Shown piece by piece: positions 55,071 to 64,000 of a DNA stretch of 64,000 nucleotides. The notes beneath the pieces are model-generated. The model was not told the DNA's origin. It was given only the letters and a program-made list of their open reading frames with translations, and ran no database searches. Numbering within the stretch: position 1 is the stretch's first letter; each line of letters opens with the position of its first letter. A program made the translations under genes and the position numbers. Source of the DNA: Diphasiastrum complanatum (lineage: Eukaryota; Streptophyta; Lycopodiopsida; Lycopodiales; Lycopodiaceae); contig CM055092.1 of assembly GCA_029204225.1 (NCBI GenBank), forward strand, positions 24,685,207-24,749,206, written 5' to 3'.

Positions 55071-56445
55071 TCAATTGTACTTCCAAGGATTGAATCTTGA
55101 AAGGAAAGAGCTAAATCATAATTAAAAATTCCAACCCTATGTAGTGTTGTGCTTTTTTCTCTAGTGTCTCTCTATTTTTTGTTCTCGGTGGTGCAATTAT
55201 CCTCCAAAGTGGTTCTAGAAGTTCTTGATCATCCTTACTAAGGCATAACAGATAGAGATTTATTCAAATCCATATTAGTAGACTGTTGAAATATTAAAAA
55301 ATCTAGCGAAAGTTGATTGGTGGTAGTTTTTTGTGTTGATGCGTTAGTCATGAAAAATGTATGGCGTAAGGCTTGGCATGATCGAAGATTGAATAGCAAA
55401 GATCATAAAGTTGGAGATTTGGTATTTATGATAAGATGAAGTTGTCTACAGGGAAATTGAAGTTTACAACATAAGTTCTTATCATGTCAGACATCTTGTT
55501 TTTAGGAGTGCTTTTTTTGAGATGTTTAGATAGAGAGTGCTTTAATACTATATTTAATGATAGTCAGTTACAAAAGCATTGGCAGCCTAAACTTATTTCT
55601 AAATCAACACCTTGTTTTTTTCTATCTATTTCATTCTTTACTTTGTTGTTTTCCAATAGTTTATTCTCTATTTTCTCTGAACAACACAATAACTATACAT
55701 ACATATGTATGTATGTATAAAGAAAAAGCATAAAATAAAAAGTTCAAAATAGTTACATTCTGTAAAAAAATTTAAAATTAAACATGAAGAAACTAAAAAT
55801 TACCAGAATTGCTATTTTTTAAATAAAATAGTCAAACCAATCTTTGAAAAGTTTACCATTGAATCAAAATAGTACAATTTGCTCAACTTGAGCTTTGCGA
55901 GGGTTAGTTTGCATCATAAGTTAGTTTGTTGTGCAATGTCATTATGAACCATCGTCGACCTAGTTGATAGACACAAAACATCAAAATTGACTCGAGAGAG
56001 GGTTAAAACCATGTGATTCATGATTATTTGTAGTCCTTATGTGGGGGTTGTTATTTCGTGAAGGTTCAACCCTCATCAAAGCTCTAGTTACTTATTGACC
56101 CTTCAAGAAGATTTTGGGATCTTGTTTCATAGTACTCTATATGTTTTGTAGTTTTTTTTCCCATAATTGCCAAAGAAGCAATTTGTCTCATATATAAGTT
56201 TGAAATTCGCTCATTTTGCACAAATGCTAGTGAAGCTCATACACGCTTGAAACTGAAAACCAAAATTTCTGCACTTATTACCAACCTTCTGTATATATAC
56301 ACTCCATCATGTGTAAACAAGTTTAGTCCTTCGAGAATTATTCTAGTTCTACTGACATCAATCCTCAAAACAAAGCTCGTGACTTGTGCCTTCTCAACAT
56401 GATATTTTGATGCTCCCTAGCATGGTGAAAGTGATTTTTCCTTGA
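54601..56445 (+). repeat. AP2-unit tail, copy 6
   Basis: A full tail has GA (54901-54924) and CA (about 54988-55001, 55041-55070) repeats and the gypsy integrase remnant (about 55335-55460). The copia-C target site is uninterrupted near 55960. No other gene is seen. Confidence 0.83.
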
Positions 56446-57290
56446 CCCATTACTAAAAGCAATGGGCATTCATGCATTTTGTATATTACTGCAATAAATT
56501 TTTAACTTATTTCTAAATCAGCACCATGTTTCTTCTATCTATTTCATTCTTTACTTTGTTGTTTTCCAATAGTTAATTATCTATTTTCTCTGAAAAGCAC
56601 AATAACTATACATACATATGTATGTATGTATCAAAAAAAAGCATAGAATAAAAAGTTCAAAATAGTTACATTCTGTAAAAGAATTTAAAATTAAACATGA
56701 AGAAACTAAAAATTACCAGAATTGCTATTTTTTAAATAAAATAGTCAAACCAATCTTTGCAAAATTTGACATTGGTTCAAAATAGTACAATTTGCTCAAC
56801 TTGAGCTTTGCGAGGGTTAGTTTTCATCATATGTAAGTTTGTTGTGCAATGTCATTATGAACCATCGTTGACCTAGTTGATAGACACAAAACATCAAAAT
56901 TGACTCGAGAGAGGGTTAAAACCATGTGAAGCATCATTATTTATAGTACTTATGCGGGGGTTCTTCTTTGGTGAAGGTTCAACCCTCATCGAAGCTTTAG
57001 TTACTTATTGACCCTTCAAGAAGATTTTGAGATCTTGTTTCATAGTACTCTATATGTTTTGTAGTTTTTTTCCCATAATTGCCAAAGAAGCAATTTGTCT
57101 AATAAATAAGTTTGAAATTCGACTCATTTTGCACAAATGCTAGTGAAGCTCATACACGTACTTTTTATGAATTTTTCTTGAAACTGAAAACCAAAATTTA
57201 TGCACTTATTACCAACCTTCTGTATATATACACTCCATCATGTGTAAACAAGTTTAGTCCTTCGAGAATTATTCTAGTTCTACTGACACC
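56446..57290 (+). repeat. Partial second tail
   Basis: After about 60 bp of unrelated sequence, the distal tail is repeated from 'ttatttctaaatcagcacc' to 'ctgacaccg'. It includes another uninterrupted target site near 56870. It joins the tip of a copia-B LTR. Confidence 0.78.
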
Positions 57291-58449
57291 GTCTGAAATC
57301 CTTCACACGTTATTGACTGAACAAAGGTTTTCAAGGCTTGACTAGACTCAAAATAACAGTGTGCCAATCTCTACCTCTTGCCGAGTGCAAGGATGTTATC
57401 TCTCCTATCAATAATTTTGCATTGATCAAATTCGAATTCTACCTTATGACCTAAATCTGTAATTCTACTTACTGATAACAGATTTGTAGAGAGTTTAGAA
57501 ACATATAAGACTTTTAATAGTAATTTGAATTGATCATGCTGGAATCGCGATCTTATAGTACCTTCACCTTCAATAGTGTGAGTACTATTGTCACCAAGAT
57601 CAACACATTTCTTCATGCTGTAAGGCGTGTAGGAGTTGAAGATCTCGTGTTGATTGATCATGTGTCGAGTTGTTCCATAATAAAAAAACCATGAATCATC
57701 CCAAAGTGCGCTTTGATCTTTGACCATGAATGCACCTTCGTCCACTTCGACCTGGGAGATGATGAAATTGTATTTGCTTATTGTTCAAGTTGCTTGGCTA
57801 CATTATTCGCTTGGAGAATTCGACAATCCTTGATCTCATGGTTATTACGCTTGCAATATCTACAAAACACCTTCTTCTTTGATTATGGATCTGATGATTG
57901 TGCTTGACTTTGAGTCTGTTTCTGATTCGTTGCAGCCTTCTTGGAGCTTTTCTGCTTCTGTTGCTTAGAGCCTTTGCTGACATATAGAGCTAGAGAGGAG
58001 GAAGTAGTCGGAGTGTCTCGACTTCTTCGATTATCTTTTGCAACAACATAGTGATCACTCTAGTAAGAGTTAAACCTGTGTGTGTCGATATGATCATCAC
58101 CCATATTTCATATATGTAGAGAGCAAGCTTGAAAGCAATGTCATAATTGCATCTTGATCGTCTATGTCTGATCTGACAACGGCCATTTGTTGCAAGAGAT
58201 TCTTAATCTGGTTAATGTGTATACGAAGAGAATCACCAGTAGACATTTTGAATGTGAAGAATTTCCTTCGTAGATGTAACTTAGTAGTTACGTCCTTCAC
58301 ATCATATAGTGAGTTCAAAATGTCCCAAACGTCTTTTGATGTTTTAGCTTCAGCTATGTTTCCAATCAGTGTATGTGATATATTGAGGATAATAAGCATG
58401 AAAGCTTTACCATCCTTCAATTTCCACCACAAGAACACATGTAGAAAAT
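57291..58449 (-). pseudogene. Copia-A gag-protease fragment with copia-B LTR tip
   Basis: The last 15-16 bp of the copia-B LTR are followed by reversed copia-A. The protease frame 57371-57745 reads DDSWFFYYGTTRHMINQ. The Gag part (58097-58450) is the longest in the window: LKDGKAFMLIILNISHTLIG, EAKTSKDVWDILNSLYDVKD and LRRKFFTFKMSTGDSLRIHI, typical of copia UBN2-type Gag. It reaches further towards the Gag N-terminus than the other copies and then meets the iteron block. Confidence 0.82.
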
Positions 58450-58935
58450 ATCCACGCGAATATACACGCACAATACAAAGGAGGACGCGGGGGCAAAAAA
58501 AAATTTGCATGGATATATCCGTGGAATATTTGCATGGATATGGGTGCGTGGATGTTCCACGCAAGTGTCATTTCGACAACAGATCGGCCGGATGTTGGGA
58601 AATTCAAATTTCATGGATTATCCACGCCAACTTCGACAACCAGCAACTGGGCAAACCTTGGACACCGGAGCCGGAAATAGAAAAATTAATTGCGCGTGGA
58701 TAGTCCACGCCATAGTAAACTTTAGAAAAAAAAAGACTCGGCTGTGGGATATCCAGAGAGCTGGGGTGGTTAATACTGCGTGGATCAATTTTTTTATATC
58801 CATGCAATATTCACGCAAATAAGTTTTCGGATTCCGCGTGGATTATCCACGCGTGGATAATCCACACAAATTTTTTTGACCAAAAAAAAACCTTTGGCGC
58901 GAACCAAAAATATGGTTCGCTCCTAAATTAGAGAT
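58450..58935 (-). repeat. Iteron block, copy 5 (largest)
   Basis: Nearly 490 bp hold at least ten GCGTGGA or TCCACGC motifs. Several form inverted pairs (GCGTGGA-TAG-TCCACGC near 58694). It includes the perfect 28-bp palindrome and ends with a GCGAACCA hairpin near 58895-58920. It shares CCGGCCG-containing spacer sequence with copies 3 and 4. No transposase or terminal repeat is seen. Confidence 0.68.
58838..58865. repeat. Perfect 28-bp palindrome
   Basis: GTGGATTATCCAC, the dinucleotide GC, then GTGGATAATCCAC form a perfect inverted repeat. Each arm is itself nearly self-complementary. Slightly diverged versions are at about 2931 and 23590. Confidence 0.85.
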
Positions 58936-59430
58936 CGACTTTATTTTTTCTGTTGTGTGAGAGAGAGAGCAAAAAAGAGAGTATAGAAGAGAGTGAAGAT
59001 GAGATGGGGATGAATGTGAGTGAGAAGATTGATAGTGCTTAGGGTTTTTAGTTCATTGTTGGATGTTACTAGTATTATCACTCTGTAATAATTGAAAATT
59101 TTTGGCAATTATTATGTATTCCTCTATGACTTTGGTGACAAATTGGGATCAAATGCCACCAGGCCAAAAGTTGTCCCACTTCAATATTATTGTTGATAGA
59201 AACACCAAATCATGTGTAGATGTTGCAAATTGTTTGATGGTTGGATCTGGAGAATCTGTGCATTGCTCCACAAAAGATTTGAGACCTCTCAAAAAATCCA
59301 TTTGAATTTTGAAGCATAAAGTTTAAGGTATAATGGGCCGATTTTAATGTGCACTGTAACCTTGTGGTCCATAGGAGTGCCACACTCTACCCATGTTGAG
59401 GTCCACATAGGGCGGCTAACCTATGGGAAG
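58936..59430 (-). other. F block, copy 5, with Z
   Basis: A leader-like stretch (58936-59047) is followed by the 82-codon frame region at 59048-59310, here with substitutions and a broken frame. Z (59311-59430) follows. A unique 50 bp then leads to a reversed tail fragment. Confidence 0.42.
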
Positions 59431-59754
59431 AGGAAGCATGATTCCCTATGACTATTCTTGTGGTGGCAAGGGAGGCTTGATAGGCAAAATAGAGCATTAA
59501 AGCACTCTCTATCTAGACATTTCAAAAATAGCACTCCTAAAAACAAGATGTCTCACATGATAAGAACTTATGTTTCACTGTAGACAACTTCATCTTATCA
59601 TAAATACCAAATCTCCAACTTTATGATCTTTTCTATTCAATCTTCGATCATGCCAAGCCTTACGCCATACATTTTTCGTGACTAATGCATCAACACAAAA
59701 ACTACCACCAATCAACTTTCGCTAGACTTTTTAATATTTCAACTATCTAGATTC
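59431..59754 (-). repeat. Reversed tail fragment with gypsy integrase remnant
   Basis: From about 59485, this is a reversed copy of the central tail, including the WHDRR...KVGD integrase remnant near 59575-59705. It is cut at 59754 by an iteron fragment. Confidence 0.68.
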
Positions 59755-60187
59755 TGGATTCCGCGTGGATTATCCACGCAATTTTTTTTGACAAAAAAAA
59801 ACCTTTGGCGTGAACCAAAATGTGGTTCGCTCCTAAATTAGAGATCGACTTTCTTTTTTCTGTTGTGTGAGAGAGAGAGAGAGAAAAACAGAGTATAGAT
59901 GAGAGTGAGGATGAGATGGGGATGAATGTGAGTGAGAAGATTGATAGTGTTTAGTTTTTAGTTCATTGATGGATGTTAATAGTATTGTCACTCTGTAATA
60001 ATTGGAAATTTTTGGCAATTATTATGTAATCTTCTATGACTTTAGTGGCAAATTGAAATCAAATGCCACCAGGCCAAAAATTGTCCCACTTCATTATTAT
60101 TCTTCCTAAAAACACCAAATCACGTGTAGATGTTGGAAATTGTTTGATGGTTGGATCTGGAAAATCTGTGCATTGCTCCACAAAAGA
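59755..60187 (-). other. Iteron end and F block, copy 6
   Basis: A short iteron fragment with GCGTGGATTATCCACGC (about 59763-59779) and the GCGAACC hairpin is followed by the leader-like stretch. The F block (59955-60187) follows with a broken frame (CCAAATCACGTGTAGATG introduces changes). Confidence 0.5.
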
Positions 60188-61968
<1,781 letters not shown>

Positions 61969-63199
61969 CTAGTGCTTTAGACCATGTTGATGTTGAGAAC
62001 TAGCATGAAGTACAACTTCCTTTTCCTGCAACATTTTCATTTGAAAGCAATCATATTCAATCCTTCTTGGATAATAATAAAGCGAGTTGACTAGACATAT
62101 ATGGCCTAGAAACATGATTACAGTTTAAAGAGCATGGATTGAAGTGGCTAATATCTTAAGCATCAATACTTTTAGGCTAGAAGGGATTTTGAAAATTCTC
62201 ACCATCTCCAGCTCCTCCAAGGGAATATTTGCAAGCTCGTGTAGAAAGGTGAACTTGATTATTTTGGTCGTTGGAACATCTTTCTCAACATCATCTGCTG
62301 GTCCAAATAGGTCCCTATAAGCATGTTTGCATTCTTCTTGTACTATTGCTGCTTTGTTGGGTGTTGCTAAAAGAACATATGAGTTTTCAGCACATTGTTA
62401 AGCAGATGGAAACAATTTGCCCTTATTGGAAACAGAGAACTAGAAATTTAGCTCAAATAAACATACATGATTAGATTTGAGCAACTATTAATGACATCTT
62501 GCTTTCTATAAATCTTGAGATGAAATCCACAACACTGCACGTATCAACACTACCTTTAGTAAACACGATTTGCTTCGCATGACCTGAAGATTTACATTGA
62601 TTGGATCTCGGAAGCAAAAACTGTCTGCAGAAAATGAGAATCAAGAACATTTTTAGAAGCCACTGAACCATTGCAAATTATCATTTTTACCCGAAACAAG
62701 GTAGAAGGAAATTTTGATTATTTGTCACCACTGCATAATAACCTATATGTGCCTTGAAATTTCCAACCTTTTTCTACCATGACCACTAGTCTTCTTTTCA
62801 GGTGAATGTTCATGAAGAATTGCAGCTTCTACAAAACTCAAAGAAGAGTTTTTCCGACTCATGTACCGAACTATATGAAAAAAGTCATCTTCATCGTATT
62901 TCTCCCATTGCAGACCAGGGAACTTCAAATTATCACTTTTTATTTCTCACATATGGGAGATTAAACACGCGTTAAAATCAAAAGACCCTTCTTCAAACAT
63001 TTGGAGAGCAATGCGCTTTATAATGTGACTTAGCTGTATAACCCACTATATATAATAAAGTTGACTTTAAATGCAAACGACACTCTGTACTATAACCATA
63101 CCAGTGGCATTTCGGACTCAAAGTCTTCTAATGGAAAGTTAATTTTCTCGGTGTGACAAAGTTTAATTGGTGCTCTATTATAATTCTTGAGCCACACAA
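61969..63199 (-). pseudogene. AP2-domain gene, copy 7 (exons 4-8)
   Basis: Minus-strand exons: 4 at 63102-63186 (85 nt), 5 at 62768-62906 (139 nt), 6 at 62554-62624 (71 nt), 7 at 62203-62366 (164 nt), 8 at 61969-62025 (57 nt). Lengths match the model except for a 1-nt loss in exon 5. Exon 5's acceptor CAG is CAA. Exon 4 has lost part of its AP2 sequence (RAPIKLCHTEKINFPLE-like). It ends inside intron 3 at about 63199, where the copia-B cargo begins. Exons 1-3 are missing. Confidence 0.75.
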
Positions 63200-63485
63200 A
63201 CCAATGTAGCTAGTTTTACCATGTCTTGACAATTTGCACACATCCACATGAAATTGCTCAAACATGAGATAGAAAAAGTAAAGTAGACTTGAAAAACACT
63301 TCCTTGCTACTCCTTTGAGCTTACTTGAGTCTTCAATATGCTGTAAAATCATATCCATAACACCTTTGCCAATTACCTCTCCTTTGATGCTCTTGACTAG
63401 TTCCAAATTGCCAACTTCCCTTTTGACTAGTTGAAGCGCTTTGAGATCAACCTCTTGATCTTCAACTTGACTATTAAAGTCATTG
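63200..63485 (-). other. Copia-B cargo fragment
   Basis: Homologous to 5500-5790 and the matching part of 47782-48629 (QEVDLKALQLVKREVGNLEL on minus). A third occurrence of the cargo. It is joined to copia-B integrase sequence at about 63490 through a deletion of the linker. Confidence 0.6.
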
Positions 63486-63565
63486 AACAAGATTAGCACT
63501 TAACATCATAGTTTAAGCACTTTCACCTAAAGTCTTATTCTTCCTTTCAGCCACTCCATTTTGTT
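63486..63565 (-). pseudogene. Copia-B integrase fragment
   Basis: About 80 bp around NGVAERKNKTL and CESA-like codons on the minus strand. It abuts X at 'tgtgggtccttgaagg'. Confidence 0.72.
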
Positions 63566-63820
63566 GTGGGTCCTTGAAGGTTCACACATATTGGCTAGCT
63601 TGAAGGTACTCACATATTGGCGATCACGGGTGATGGAAGTGCGAGGTGGTGCCAGTTGGAAGCCATTGGGCAAGATAGTGGACTTGCATTGGACGAGCTA
63701 TGTGTGGGACACGCAGAGGATGCGCAGAGGATGAAGAACGGGTCAATAATCACACTTTGGATGCTCTTGGTGAGTGGTGAGTGTGATGAGTTTGTGGTTT
63801 TATAGTCGGTGAGTCAATTC
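63566..63820 (+). repeat. X repeat, copy 4 (truncated)
   Basis: It has the same tandem about 30-bp start ('cttgaaggt...cacatattgg' twice) as at 12023. A small 'gatgcgcagag' duplication lies near 63718. It stops at 'gtcaattc'. Confidence 0.62.
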
Positions 63821-64000
63821 TGTGAAAAATACAGATCCTAAGTGGATCTAAACTCCAAGATCATTGGCTTGAATGCTTGCACTCCAAACTACATAAGCTA
63901 GGAATTGGCAACACATTCTATGCTACCTAGAATGCAAAGAACTTGATCAAAAAGCATTTATCACAAATGGAAACTTCCATAAACATCAAGTGCGGCCCAA
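63821..64000. other. Unassigned end of window
   Basis: The sequence departs from the X repeat exactly at TGTGAAAAATAC. TGTGAA is how both copia LTR families here start, so this may be the 5' end of another LTR, but the rest lies outside the window. No gene is seen. Confidence 0.3.

Overview
This window is plant nuclear DNA from a repeat-rich genome. The evidence is plant-type Ty1/copia and Ty3/gypsy retrotransposon proteins, an initiator-tRNA-Met type primer-binding site, spliceosomal introns, long CT/GA and CA microsatellites, and a plant AP2-domain gene. I see no bacterial or organellar genes, no rRNA or tRNA genes and no CRISPR array. Nearly every coding sequence is broken, and the window is a mosaic of decayed modules repeated on both strands. 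I use working names below; they are not database names.

AP2 unit: decayed copies of one eight-exon gene lie at about 0-1, 14-15, 29-31, 36-39, 41 (minus), 53-55 and 62-63 kb (minus). All intron phases agree, giving a model of about 225 residues. The first half resembles the first AP2 domain and linker of AP2/ANT/WRI1-type regulators. A diverged partner ('type II', exons 6-8 only) lies just upstream at about 29, 35, 42-43 (minus) and 51 kb. A shared 'tail' with microsatellites and a gypsy integrase remnant follows each type I copy.

Retrotransposons: copia-C (16100-22222) is the only complete element, with two LTRs of 733 and 737 bp, a 5-bp target duplication, PBS, PPT and a broken gag-pol. 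It sits inside an AP2 tail whose empty site survives in other tails. Copia-B (4110-9002, minus) lies in copia-A (about 3131-4109 and 9003-11008) with a TAAAG duplication. Copia-B lacks reverse transcriptase; about 850 bp of unrelated 'cargo' replaces it. Other copia-B pieces lie at 12.6-14, 45, 47-49.5 and 63.2-63.6 kb. The copia-A/copia-B junction recurs at 22903, 32689, 49527 and 57305, so a nested block was duplicated. Gypsy pieces lie at 11009-12022 and 24586-26633.

Other modules: an 'iteron' block rich in GCGTGGA/TCCACGC inverted repeats (six copies), an 'F block' with a conserved 82-codon frame (six copies), and a non-coding X-Y-W repeat of about 1.5 kb attached to copia-B integrase remnants. 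The usual order is AP2 unit, tail, copia-B LTR remnant, copia-A (reversed), iteron block, F block, X-Y-W, type II, then the next AP2 unit. This suggests repeated segmental duplication followed by independent deletion. The strongest candidates for something undescribed are the AP2-like gene family, the RT-less copia-B with its cargo, and the palindromic iteron block.
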